This document shows positions 1 through 8,108 of a stretch of DNA of 64,000 bases, in pieces. Position 1 is the stretch's first letter; each line of letters opens with the position of its first letter. The notes below the pieces were generated by a model. That model did no database searches. It saw only the letters and a program-made list of their open reading frames with translations, and was not told the origin of the DNA. Origin of the DNA: an uncultured Clostridia bacterium (GTDB lineage Bacteria; Bacillota; Clostridia; Christensenellales; DTU072); the NCBI GenBank assembly GCA_946621465.1, contig CAMOOO010000001.1, positions 62,001 to 126,000 on the forward strand, in the 5' to 3' direction. The translations under genes and the position numbers were made by a program.

Positions 1-916
1 ACGGGGATTCGCCTCCTTTTTACGTTGTAAAGCCTGTGGCTACGTGCCGCACTGTACCGACTGTGAAGTCAGTCTGACCTACCATAAGGAGGACAACAGG
101 CTGAAATGTCACTATTGCGGAAAGGAGTTTTATAACTTAGACGTCTGTCCGCAATGCGGCAATGAAAAACTTTCATACGGCCGGATCGGGACGGAAACGG
201 TCATGGAGGAATTGAATAAGATTTTCCCCGACGTAAAAGTTTTGCGACTAGATAACGATACGACCTCGTCTAAAGATTCTACCGCGCAGATATTATCTGC
301 ATTTTCCGCAGGCGAAGCGCAAATACTGGTCGGAACGCAGATGATCGTAAAAGGGCATGACTTTTCCAACGTCACGTTGGTGGGCGTACTGGATGCCGAT
401 CTGAGTTTATATTACAGCGACTACCGCAGTAACGAACTGACATTTCAGCAGATAACGCAGGTTGCGGGCCGCGCGGGCAGGGATGATAAAGAAGGTTCCG
501 TTATCATACAAACGTACAACCCTGCCCATTACGTATTCAGGTTTGCGCGGCAGTATGACTACGAGGGCTTTTACGATAAAGAGAGTAATATGAGGGAGAC
601 GACCTCGTTCCCTCCCTATTCAAAGATCATCAGGATACTTTTGAAGAGCGAAAACGAGGAAAAAGCATTGATCTCGGCGCGTAAATGCTATTCGCGTATG
701 AGAGAAATAAAAGAAGAGAATACGGGACTGTTTCGCGTACAGGCGATGCGTGCGCCGGTAAAACGAATCAGCAACGAATACCGTTTTCAGGTGGTGATTT
801 GGTTGCGTATCCAATCGGAAAAAGAATTGGTTCCGCGTATCTATGCCGAGGCGGATAAACTGAACGATAAATCGGTGGTGACTTTTGTAGAAGTCAACCC
901 GGTCAATATGAGATAA
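1..916 (+). CDS. priA: Primosomal protein N' (PriA helicase), C-terminal part
   Basis: This is the 3' end of a replication-restart helicase that reloads the replisome at stalled forks. The reading frame is open from the window edge; the GTG at 44 is internal, because RRGF/CRxCGY-like PriA sequence continues upstream of it. Visible are the paired zinc-binding motifs (CKACGY, HCTDC, CHYCG, CPQCG) inserted in the helicase core. The C-terminal helicase lobe follows, with GTQMIVKGHDF and the motif VI-like sequence QVAGRAGR, then the usual PriA C-terminal domain. It ends 23 bases before def, in the conserved priA-def-fmt-rsmB order of Firmicutes. The N-terminal DNA-binding domain and Walker A lie outside the window. 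Identification is secure. Confidence 0.97.
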   Translation, partial: RGFASFLRCKACGYVPHCTDCEVSLTYHKEDNRLKCHYCGKEFYNLDVCPQCGNEKLSYGRIGTETVMEELNKIFPDVKVLRLDNDTTSSKDSTAQILSAFSAGEAQILVGTQMIVKGHDFSNVTLVGVLDADLSLYYSDYRSNELTFQQITQVAGRAGRDDKEGSVIIQTYNPAHYVFRFARQYDYEGFYDKESNMRETTSFPPYSKIIRILLKSENEEKALISARKCYSRMREIKEENTGLFRVQAMRAPVKRISNEYRFQVVIWLRIQSEKELVPRIYAEADKLNDKSVVTFVEVNPVNMR

Positions 917-939
917 AAGGTAAATATCAGGAGGATAAT

Positions 940-1389
940 ATGGCGATCAGAAAAATATTCCAAGAGGGAGAAGAGTGTCTTGCTAAACGTTGCAGGGAGG
1001 TTACCGTATTCGACGATAAGTTATCCCAGCTGATTGACGACCTGTTCGACACGCTTAAAAAAGCAGACGGCGCAGGACTCGCCGCTCCGCAAATCGGTGT
1101 TCTTCGGAGAGTTGCCGTCGTTAACGTGGACGGCGTAAAAATGGAATTAGTCAATCCGCAGATCATTGCGGCAGAAGGACAGCAGATCGGAGAAGAAGGA
1201 TGTTTGAGCGTTGACTTCTCCAAGAATTGCGAAGTTCTTCGTCCCCAAAAAGTAACCGTCCGCGCCTATGACAGGTATGGAAAGATGTTTGAAAGAACGG
1301 TGACCGACTTGCCGGCAAGGTGCGTCTGTCACGAACTTGACCACCTGGAAGGGATATTATTTTACACGAGGAAGTATCAATGTAAATAA
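940..1389 (+). CDS. def: Peptide deformylase
   Basis: This enzyme removes the N-formyl group from nascent proteins at the ribosome exit. All three diagnostic motifs are present in order: GAGLAAPQIG at residues 44-53, EGCLSV with the metal-binding Cys88, and HELDH at 131-135, which supplies two His ligands and the catalytic Glu132. At 149 residues it is at the short end of the family and ends soon after the catalytic helix, like compact Clostridial type-1 forms. An AGGAGG site lies 5 bases before the ATG. Its TAA shares one base with the fmt ATG (TAATG), so the two enzymes that add and remove formyl groups are translationally coupled. Confidence 0.97.
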   Translation: MAIRKIFQEGEECLAKRCREVTVFDDKLSQLIDDLFDTLKKADGAGLAAPQIGVLRRVAVVNVDGVKMELVNPQIIAAEGQQIGEEGCLSVDFSKNCEVLRPQKVTVRAYDRYGKMFERTVTDLPARCVCHELDHLEGILFYTRKYQCK

Positions 1390-2312
1390 TGAAAGTACTT
1401 TTTTTGGGAACGCCCGGCTTTGCCGTGGGTGTGTTGGATAAAATAGTTCGTTCTTCTCACCGAGTCGTCGGTGTGATTACGCAGCCGGACAAAGCGAGCG
1501 GCAGGGGCAATAAAATAAATTATTGTCCGGTAAAAACGTACGCTTTGGAAAGTGGATTGCCCCTTCGTCAATATGAAAGAATAAACGATAACGTAGAGGA
1601 CGTGGCTTCGTTTGGTGCGGATATCATGGTGACTTGTGCATACGGTCAGATATTAAAACAGCCGATTTTGGACGTTTGCAAGCATGGTATTATTAACGTC
1701 CATGCATCCCTTCTTCCTAAATACCGTGGGTCTTCTCCGGTGGAATGGGCGCTGATAAACGGTGAAAAGGAGATCGGCGTTACCATTATGCAAACGGAAC
1801 TGGGCGTCGATACCGGGGATATGATTTTACAAAGAGGTATTCCTTTAGACGGCGAAGAGAACGCTGCGGAAGCGCTGGAAAAATTGAGCGTACTCGGGGC
1901 GGAGCTTATTGTCGAAGCTCTTGACCTTATTGAAGGCGGAAAAGCCGTCTACGTTAAGCAGGATGAGTCCAAAGCGACTAAATGTAAAATGTTTGTTAAA
2001 GAGGACGGGAAGATCGACTTTTCTTTGACCGCAGAAGAAGTTCATAATTTCATTCGCGGTATTAATCCGCGTCCGGGTGCTTTCTTTGAGAGTGAAAACG
2101 GAAGAATAAAGGTGTTGCGTGCCAAAGTGGAACCGGCAGAGGAAGGAAGAGCAGGAGAGATCATATGCGCCGATCCTAAAAAAGGCTTGGTTGTTCGTTG
2201 CGGAAAAGGCGCAGTACGTTTGTTACAGATACAGGGCGAAAACGCCAAACCGATGAGTAGCGAAGATTATCTTCGGGGCAGGAAATTGACCGTTGGGAGT
2301 ATAGTAAAGTGA
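1389..2312 (+). CDS. fmt: Methionyl-tRNA formyltransferase
   Basis: It formylates initiator Met-tRNA using 10-formyltetrahydrofolate. The N-terminal Rossmann-like domain starts MKVLFLGTPGFAV. The catalytic and folate-binding segment INVHASLLPKYRGSSPVEW (His near residue 105) and the following GVTIM..LGVDTGDM stretch are intact. The C-terminal OB-fold domain begins near FVKEDGKIDFS. At 307 residues it matches the family. The start ATG overlaps the def stop by one base and the end overlaps the GTG of rsmB by four bases (GTGA), so def-fmt-rsmB form one coupled message. Confidence 0.97.
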   Translation: MKVLFLGTPGFAVGVLDKIVRSSHRVVGVITQPDKASGRGNKINYCPVKTYALESGLPLRQYERINDNVEDVASFGADIMVTCAYGQILKQPILDVCKHGIINVHASLLPKYRGSSPVEWALINGEKEIGVTIMQTELGVDTGDMILQRGIPLDGEENAAEALEKLSVLGAELIVEALDLIEGGKAVYVKQDESKATKCKMFVKEDGKIDFSLTAEEVHNFIRGINPRPGAFFESENGRIKVLRAKVEPAEEGRAGEIICADPKKGLVVRCGKGAVRLLQIQGENAKPMSSEDYLRGRKLTVGSIVK

Positions 2313-3496
2313 CGGAAAAAAATATCCGGGATGCGGCGAACATTATTGCCGACGTCACCGGAAAAGGAACTTATTTGCATATTGCAATGAAAGGGGTATC
2401 GGATAAAGCGGTACATCTTTTAGTGTATGGCGTGATGGAAAAATACTATACCCTCAACTTTATTATCGACGAGCTATGCGAAAAGATTAAGAATAATTTG
2501 AGACCGTATATGCTTGTCGCACTCTACTGCGTACTTTATACGGATAAACCGGCAGGCATAGTGACGGGTATCGTTTGCGAAGCTCTTACAAAAGCAGGAA
2601 AGGGCGCGGTCAAAGGATTCTTTACTGCGGTAATAGCAAAAGCGGACCGCGCGGATTATTCTTTACCCGCTCCGGGGCAGAAAGGATACGAAGAAACGAA
2701 GTATAATCTACCTTCCTGGCTCATCGGAATGTATAAAAAAGAATATCCGAATAAGTACGGAGAGATTATAGAACGTTCTGAAAAGCACTTTACCCATATT
2801 GTTCCTTATTGCGAGGAATGGGAGGTTTTCTCCGCCGATCCCAATGCGGAGAAGACTAAGACGGGGTATTTTGTTAAAAACGATAAAGAAATAGGTAAGC
2901 TCTTTGCCGACGGAAAAGTGACCTATATGAGCCTCGGTTCCACCATGATTTGCGAGTCGGTAGGAGAGGTTAATGGAAAAAAGATACTGGACGCCTGCGC
3001 CGCTCCCGGAGGGAAAGCCGTATATCTGGCAAAAAAGGGCGGAGAAGTGATCGCTTGCGACATTCACCCCCATCGGATGAAACTGATAGAAAGCTATGCT
3101 AAGCGGATGAGAACAAAGATGACGGTCCTTTTGCAGGATGCTATGCAATTAAAGGAGGATTTTATCGATAGTTTCGACGTTGTTTTATGCGACGTTCCTT
3201 GTAGCGGACTGGGCGTAATCGATAAAAAAAGGGATATCGTTATCAATAAAAAATATGAGGATATACTTGCGCTAAGCGAGGCGCAGAAAAAGATACTGAA
3301 TAATTGCAGTTTATACGTTAAACCGGGTGGAACGCTGATATATTCCACCTGCACCGTTTTCTCCATAGAGAACGGTCAACAAACGGAGGCTTTTTTGCAG
3401 GCGCATAGTGACTATATTAAGGAAGATGAAGTGCAGTATTTGCCCGACGGAAAGGGTATGGAGGGGTTTTATTTATGCCGGATGAGAAAAAACTGA
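2309..3496 (+). CDS. rsmB: 16S rRNA (cytosine(967)-C(5))-methyltransferase RsmB
   Basis: This SAM-dependent RNA m5C methyltransferase acts on small-subunit rRNA. The N-terminal third is the NusB-like RNA-binding domain. The catalytic domain shows the SAM loop ILDACAAPGGKA (about residue 228), the proton-shuttling Cys in DVPCSGLG (about 297) and the nucleophilic Cys in STCTVFS (about 346). It starts at a GTG overlapping the fmt stop. The final 22 bases overlap the start of rlmN, as in tightly coupled Firmicute operons. At 395 residues it is slightly short, with a lean C-terminus. Confidence 0.95.
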   Translation: MTEKNIRDAANIIADVTGKGTYLHIAMKGVSDKAVHLLVYGVMEKYYTLNFIIDELCEKIKNNLRPYMLVALYCVLYTDKPAGIVTGIVCEALTKAGKGAVKGFFTAVIAKADRADYSLPAPGQKGYEETKYNLPSWLIGMYKKEYPNKYGEIIERSEKHFTHIVPYCEEWEVFSADPNAEKTKTGYFVKNDKEIGKLFADGKVTYMSLGSTMICESVGEVNGKKILDACAAPGGKAVYLAKKGGEVIACDIHPHRMKLIESYAKRMRTKMTVLLQDAMQLKEDFIDSFDVVLCDVPCSGLGVIDKKRDIVINKKYEDILALSEAQKKILNNCSLYVKPGGTLIYSTCTVFSIENGQQTEAFLQAHSDYIKEDEVQYLPDGKGMEGFYLCRMRKN

Positions 3497-4530
3497 GCTT
3501 GCAGGATCTTTCCGAAAAGGAGCTTATGACCCTTCTTAGCGGCTATCCGACTTTCCGGGTCGGACAGGTATATCTTGCCGCCATGCAAAATAAAGAATAC
3601 GGGCAGATGACCAACCTGCCTAAGGATATCATTGCCTTTTTATCCGAGCGATATAACGACGTTGCCGTAAAGATACATAAGGTTTTTGAAGGGAAAGACG
3701 GAACGGAAAAATACCTCTTCCTTCTTGGGGACGGTAACATTATAGAAGGGGTGTTTATGCCCCATAATTACGGGAACACCCTTTGCGTCAGTACCCAGGT
3801 TGGGTGCCGGATGGGGTGTGCGTTCTGCGCGTCGACGTTGAACGGACTGGTGAGAAATTTGACCGCGGGAGAGATACTCGGACAGGTCCTTGCCGTGAAC
3901 GTCAGACAGGGCGGCACGCTGAAAAACAGAGCTGTCACCAACGTTGTATTGATGGGAAGCGGCGAGCCTCTTGATAACTATGACGAAGTCACTAAATTTC
4001 TTCAATTGATCTCTTATGAAAAAGGTATCAATATTTCGCTGAGGAACATTTCTTTGTCAACGTGCGGATTGGTAGACAAAATAAGGCTTCTTGCAGACAG
4101 CGGACTTACGGTGACGCTTACGATCAGTTTGCACGCGCCTACCGACGAGATCAGAGAAATAATTATGCCTGTTGACAAAAAGTATAAGATCGCCGAGGTG
4201 CTGGATGCAGCGAGGTACTATTTTGCCAAGACCGGTAGGAGAGTGCTTATTGAGTATTCTCTCATAGAGGGCGTAAACAGCTCGATTGGCGACGCGAAAA
4301 AACTTGCAAGATTATTGCACGGCTTTTCCTGCCACGTTAATTTAATCAACCTGAACAGGGTAGAAGAAAGGAAACTAAAAGGGGTAGATAAAGCGACCGT
4401 TGATGCTTTTATGCGGACGTTGACAGAGTGTGGGATCAGTAACACATTGCGTCGGTCGATGGGAAATGATATCGGCGGAGCTTGCGGACAACTCAGAAGG
4501 AAGCATATCGGGGAGGAAGGGACAAATTAA
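3475..4530 (+). CDS. rlmN: 23S rRNA/tRNA adenine-C2 methyltransferase RlmN
   Basis: A radical-SAM enzyme that methylates A2503 of 23S rRNA and A37 of some tRNAs. The CxxxCxxC iron-sulfur motif is CRMGCAFC (Cys111, Cys115, Cys118), preceded by the typical TLCVSTQVG. A GSGEPLDNY stretch binds SAM. The second catalytic Cys required for methylidene chemistry is seen near the end in GGACGQL (Cys337). The ATG lies inside the 3' end of rsmB. The last codons (GEEGT) contain a GGAGG site at 4512-4516 that probably serves the next gene, rsgA. Length (351) is normal. Confidence 0.96.
   Translation: MPDEKKLSLQDLSEKELMTLLSGYPTFRVGQVYLAAMQNKEYGQMTNLPKDIIAFLSERYNDVAVKIHKVFEGKDGTEKYLFLLGDGNIIEGVFMPHNYGNTLCVSTQVGCRMGCAFCASTLNGLVRNLTAGEILGQVLAVNVRQGGTLKNRAVTNVVLMGSGEPLDNYDEVTKFLQLISYEKGINISLRNISLSTCGLVDKIRLLADSGLTVTLTISLHAPTDEIREIIMPVDKKYKIAEVLDAARYYFAKTGRRVLIEYSLIEGVNSSIGDAKKLARLLHGFSCHVNLINLNRVEERKLKGVDKATVDAFMRTLTECGISNTLRRSMGNDIGGACGQLRRKHIGEEGTN
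4512..4528 (+). promoter_or_regulatory. GGAGG ribosome-binding site and possible ATT start of rsgA
   Basis: GGAGG at 4512-4516 is followed by nine bases and then ATT at 4526. No ATG, GTG or TTG occurs in frame between 4469 and the first conserved OB-fold residues. The same GGAGG-N9-ATT geometry occurs at infC (34499-34515). Confidence 0.55.
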
Positions 4531-5374
4531 AGGCATCGTAACAAAGGCTGTGGCAGGATCTTTTATCGTTAAGACGGAAGAAGATACGCTGGTATGCACA
4601 GCCCGTGGTAAAATAAAAAAGAACGGGGAGATATTCGTCGGGGATCAGGTAGAAGTAACGGATAACGTTATCGAATCGGTATATCCGAGAAAAAACGTCC
4701 TCATTCGTCCGTACGTTGCTAATATTGACGTTCTTTTTATCGTCATTGCGCCGGTGCCGGAACCGGATTGGGTTTTAGTGGAGAAATTACTCCTTAATTG
4801 CCGGCAAGAAGGTATCCCGGTTGCGATCATCTATAATAAATGCGATCTGGGGAAGGAAGATGAGATTAAGGGACTCCTCACTCCCTACCGACGGGATGCC
4901 GACACTTTTGTTGTCAGCACAAAAAAGAAGATCGGCATGGACGAACTTGCAGCCTACATCGTCGGCAAAACCGTATGCTTTGCCGGGCAAAGCGCCGTCG
5001 GCAAGACATCGCTCGTCGCCACGCTCGGAGGCAAGAGGTTAGAAGTAGGCGAACTGAGTAAAAGGATAGCGCGCGGCAAGAACACCACGCGAGCGGTGGA
5101 GATATATGATTTTGCCGGTGGAAGATTGGTGGATACGTGCGGCTTTTCGGTAGCGGAAAGCATTGATATAAAACCGGAAGAACTGATCTACTATTACGAG
5201 GACTTTTTGAAAGTGCAAAACGAATGCAAATTCAGCAATTGCCGGCACATAAACGAACCGGGATGCGCGGTCAAAAAAATGCTCGAGGAAGGGAGCTTTG
5301 ATAAAGACAGGTATACGCGGTACGTCAAGCTATATAACGAACTCACGGAAAGGAGGAAAAAACTCTATGTATAA
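4526..5374 (+). CDS. rsgA: Ribosome small-subunit-dependent GTPase A (RsgA/YloQ)
   Basis: A circularly permuted GTPase that checks late 30S assembly. Domain order: an N-terminal OB fold, then G4 (NKCD, about residue 104), G1 (GQSAVGKTS, about 154), the G2 segment with KNTTRAVEIY, G3 (DTCGF, about 203), and a C-terminal zinc motif (CKFSNCRHINEPGC). The start is unusual. The OB fold begins at KGIVTKAVAG, as in other RsgA proteins. The only well-placed Shine-Dalgarno site (GGAGG, 4512-4516) lies 9 bases before an ATT at 4526, whose last base is shared with the rlmN TAA. The alternative is the in-frame ATG at 4466, which has no Shine-Dalgarno site and adds 20 unconserved residues. Gene identity is firm; the start is less so. 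Confidence 0.93.
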   Translation: MKGIVTKAVAGSFIVKTEEDTLVCTARGKIKKNGEIFVGDQVEVTDNVIESVYPRKNVLIRPYVANIDVLFIVIAPVPEPDWVLVEKLLLNCRQEGIPVAIIYNKCDLGKEDEIKGLLTPYRRDADTFVVSTKKKIGMDELAAYIVGKTVCFAGQSAVGKTSLVATLGGKRLEVGELSKRIARGKNTTRAVEIYDFAGGRLVDTCGFSVAESIDIKPEELIYYYEDFLKVQNECKFSNCRHINEPGCAVKKMLEEGSFDKDRYTRYVKLYNELTERRKKLYV

Positions 5375-6020
5375 CGGTATTTTAGTCGCCCCGTCCATTC
5401 TCAGCGGAGATTTCTGCAATATGGAAAGATCGGTAAAAGATTTGGAAAAATGGGGAGGAGACTGGGTTCACTGCGACGTTATGGACGGCGTTTACGTGCC
5501 TAATTTAACGTTCGGAATGCCCATGATTTCCGCAATCAGAAAAATCACCGATAAAACGCTGGACGTTCATCTCATGATAACCAAGCCGGAAAAATACGTT
5601 GAACGCTTTGCCGACGCCGGAGCGGATATTATTACCTTCCATCCGGACGCCTCGTCCGATCCGTCGGCTTGTATTGACCTAATTAAGGCAAAAGGGAAAA
5701 AGGCGGGTATCGTTTTTAATCCGGACGTTTCCATTGAGAAGTACGCATATCTGTTTGACCGTTGCGATATGATCGTAATTATGACCGTATTTGCCGGCTA
5801 CGGCGGACAAAAGCTGATACCGGAATGTATCGACAGAATAAAGCAAATCAGGGAATTGACCGGGGGCAGAGTGTCTCTGGAAGTGGATGGCGGAATTAAC
5901 GCGCAGAACGCATCCATTGTGATCGACGCCGGAGCAAGTATTATCGTTGCAGGGAGCGCGGTATTCAATGCCGCGGACCCAGCCGACGTTATCGGGAAAA
6001 TAAAAACCTGCACTAAGTAA
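5367..6020 (+). CDS. rpe: Ribulose-phosphate 3-epimerase
   Basis: A pentose-phosphate pathway enzyme (TIM barrel, metal-dependent) that interconverts ribulose-5-P and xylulose-5-P. Motifs visible are APSILSGDF, HCDVMDGVYVPNLTFG (metal-binding His and catalytic Asp), DVHLMI, GYGGQKLIPE and EVDGGIN, followed by the phosphate-binding AGSAVF. The ATG at 5367 is chosen because an AGGAGG site (5351-5356) lies 10 bases upstream and the product then begins directly with the first beta strand, giving 217 residues. The frame remains open upstream to 5298, but that extension lies inside rsgA. The last 8 bases of rsgA overlap the start. The rsgA-rpe order is conserved in Bacillus. Confidence 0.97.
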   Translation: MYNGILVAPSILSGDFCNMERSVKDLEKWGGDWVHCDVMDGVYVPNLTFGMPMISAIRKITDKTLDVHLMITKPEKYVERFADAGADIITFHPDASSDPSACIDLIKAKGKKAGIVFNPDVSIEKYAYLFDRCDMIVIMTVFAGYGGQKLIPECIDRIKQIRELTGGRVSLEVDGGINAQNASIVIDAGASIIVAGSAVFNAADPADVIGKIKTCTK

Positions 6021-6061
6021 ACGCTTTCTTCATATAATGGCTCATAAAAAGGAGCCGGTTT

Positions 6062-6133
6062 ATGAGAATTATATGTATTACTTGTCCAAAGATCATTAAA
6101 CGAATAATCCGTTATTTTAACGGAAAAGGATAA
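6062..6133 (+). CDS. spoVM: SpoVM-like stage V sporulation micro-protein
   Basis: A 23-codon ORF in the 120-base rpe-nth gap. It begins MRIICITCPKIIKRIIR. Aligned without gaps to Bacillus subtilis SpoVM (26 aa, recalled from memory), Ile6, Pro9, Lys10, Ile15 and Arg17 coincide, with a basic residue at position 2. SpoVM is an amphipathic helix that recognises the convex forespore membrane and anchors the spore-coat ATPase SpoIVA. The ORF has an excellent ribosome-binding site (AAGGAG at 6049-6054, 7-base spacer). In Bacillus spoVM lies just downstream of rpe and thiN, so synteny agrees. It was identified by eye and needs a profile search. If correct, the organism is likely a spore former. Confidence 0.72.
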   Translation: MRIICITCPKIIKRIIRYFNGKG

Positions 6134-6140
6134 AAAAGGA

Positions 6141-6776
6141 ATGTTTACAAAAGAAGAAACGAACGATATTTTATCGCTACTGAGAAAGATGCACCCGAAC
6201 GCCGGGTGCGAGCTGAATTATATGTCGGTATACGAATTACTCGTAGCCGTTATTCTCAGCGCTCAGTGTACGGATAAACGGGTCAATGAAGTTACGGAGA
6301 AACTGTTTAAAGTCTACAATACTCCCGAACAGATCGCTCGTTTAACCATTGAGGACCTTAAACCGTACATTTTCAGTTGTGGTTTTTATAACAACAAAGG
6401 GAATAATATTATCGCCATGAGTAAAGTATTGGTGGAAAAATACGGTGGCGAAGTTCCGCGTGATTTTGACAAATTGGTGGAATTGCCCGGCGTAGGAAGA
6501 AAGACGGCAAGCGTAGTTATGTGCGTTGGGTTCGACGAGCCGGCAATGCCCGTTGACACGCACGTAAATAGGGTGGCAAAACGGATAGGACTCTCCGACG
6601 GAAAGGACGTTGAGAAGGTAGAGGAAGACCTCAGAAACTCCTTCGCGCCCGAAAACTGGAATGCACTGCACCACAGCATGATTTTCCACGGACGGTATAT
6701 CTGTCACAGTCGTAAGCCCGATTGCGACGCCTGTTTGCTACAAGAGAAATGTAAGTACTATAAAGAGATACAGTAA
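6141..6776 (+). CDS. nth: Endonuclease III (DNA glycosylase/AP lyase)
   Basis: A base-excision repair enzyme for oxidised pyrimidines. The helix-hairpin-helix LPGVGRKTA carries the catalytic Lys121. The catalytic Asp is Asp139 in VDTHVNR. The C-terminal 4Fe-4S cluster motif C-x6-C-x2-C-x5-C is intact (CHSRKPDCDACLLQEKC). Length 211 is standard. The start ATG sits 7 bases after the spoVM-like stop. The purine run AAAGGA at 6124-6129 is the best available ribosome-binding site, so translation may be coupled to the small ORF. Confidence 0.97.
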   Translation: MFTKEETNDILSLLRKMHPNAGCELNYMSVYELLVAVILSAQCTDKRVNEVTEKLFKVYNTPEQIARLTIEDLKPYIFSCGFYNNKGNNIIAMSKVLVEKYGGEVPRDFDKLVELPGVGRKTASVVMCVGFDEPAMPVDTHVNRVAKRIGLSDGKDVEKVEEDLRNSFAPENWNALHHSMIFHGRYICHSRKPDCDACLLQEKCKYYKEIQ

Positions 6777-6787
6777 GGAGAAAAGAA

Positions 6788-8044
6788 GTGTTTTTAGACG
6801 AAGTAATCATATATTGTAAAGCCGGGAACGGCGGTGACGGTTGCGTTGGATTTCACCGCGAAAAGTACGTCAATAAAGGCGGACCGGACGGCGGTGACGG
6901 TGGGAGAGGTGGCAATATATACGTGCAAGCCGATCCCGGAATGACTACGCTGATTGATTTCAGATACAGACAGCATTACCGCGCCGAGAACGGACAACCG
7001 GGCGCAGGTAAAAATATGTTCGGACCGAAAGGAGCGGATATGGTTATTAAAGTTCCTCGCGGTACGGTCATTTCCGATGCCGAAACGGGAGGAATCCTCG
7101 CAGACGTTTTCGAGCCGGACCAGAAGATACTATTACTTGCCGGCGGCAGAGGCGGCAGAGGAAACGCTCGCTTCGCAACCCCTATTAAACGCTCGCCCGC
7201 TTTTGCGGAAAACGGCGAAAAGACGGTGGAAAGAAAGCTCAAGCTGGAATTAAAGACAATTGCAGATGTTGGCCTCGTTGGGTTCCCAAACGCAGGGAAA
7301 AGTACCCTTCTCAGCGTGATTAGCGCAGCAAGACCCAAAATCGCCGACTATCCGTTTACGACGCTCTCGCCCAATCTCGGAGTCGTTAAGCACTACGACG
7401 GTAGCTTTGTTGTCGCCGATATTCCGGGGCTTATCGAGGGCGCTTCGGACGGACTGGGGCTGGGACATAAATTTCTCAGACACGTCGAAAGGGTGCGGCT
7501 CATCGTCCACGTAATCGATATTGCCGGTTGTGACGGAAGAGATCCGATTTCTGATTATGATGTAATCAGAAAGGAATTGCAACAATACAATACCAGACTG
7601 TACGAACTTCCGGAAATCGTCGTTGCCAATAAATGCGATCTATTATCGGATGAGGGGGTCCTCACCGCGCTGCAAGAGAAAGTCGGTTGCAAAGTGTATC
7701 CCATCAGCGCGGTCACGCGCAAGGGCGTTAAAGAGGTGTTGGATGCGGTCGCAAATACATTAAAGGAATTACCGCCGCTGGCTCCCTTGGAGTTTACTAA
7801 ATTCGAGTATGAAGAAACGGATAAAGACAGCGTCGTTATCGAAAGACACGACGGAGCCTTTTACGTCACCGGCGGATACGTCGAGGAACTGGCCAGAAAA
7901 GCCTATCTCGACGACAACGACAGCTTTAACTGGTTCCAGAAAAAGATGCGTGAACGGGGCATTATCGATATGCTTCGGGCGCAGGGAGCTAAGGACGGAG
8001 ATACCATTTGCGTACTCGACCTAGCTTTTACGTTTATGGATTGA
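6788..8044 (+). CDS. obgE: GTPase ObgE/CgtA
   Basis: An essential GTPase in 50S assembly and stress control (Spo0B-associated Obg in Bacillus). The first about 158 residues form the glycine-rich Obg fold (GNGGDGCVGF, GGPDGGDGGRGGN, GGRGGRGN). The G domain follows with GFPNAGKST (165-173), DIPGLIEGA, NKCD and SAVTRKG. The C-terminal OCT domain is present (about residues 340-418). The start is a GTG with AAGGAG ending 6 bases upstream. It follows nth by 11 bases and is probably the last gene of this operon, since a promoter lies just after it. Confidence 0.97.
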   Translation: MFLDEVIIYCKAGNGGDGCVGFHREKYVNKGGPDGGDGGRGGNIYVQADPGMTTLIDFRYRQHYRAENGQPGAGKNMFGPKGADMVIKVPRGTVISDAETGGILADVFEPDQKILLLAGGRGGRGNARFATPIKRSPAFAENGEKTVERKLKLELKTIADVGLVGFPNAGKSTLLSVISAARPKIADYPFTTLSPNLGVVKHYDGSFVVADIPGLIEGASDGLGLGHKFLRHVERVRLIVHVIDIAGCDGRDPISDYDVIRKELQQYNTRLYELPEIVVANKCDLLSDEGVLTALQEKVGCKVYPISAVTRKGVKEVLDAVANTLKELPPLAPLEFTKFEYEETDKDSVVIERHDGAFYVTGGYVEELARKAYLDDNDSFNWFQKKMRERGIIDMLRAQGAKDGDTICVLDLAFTFMD

Positions 8045-8058
8045 CGGAATAGGCAATA

Positions 8059-8087
8059 TTGACAACAAAGAACTTATACTATAAAAT
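8059..8087 (+). promoter_or_regulatory. Sigma-A-type promoter for the nucleotidyltransferase operon
   Basis: TTGACA (8059-8064), 17-base spacer, TAAAAT (8082-8087), ending 21 bases before the ATG at 8109. Confidence 0.7.
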
Positions 8088-8108
8088 AGCAAATAAAGGA
8101 TGGTGAAA

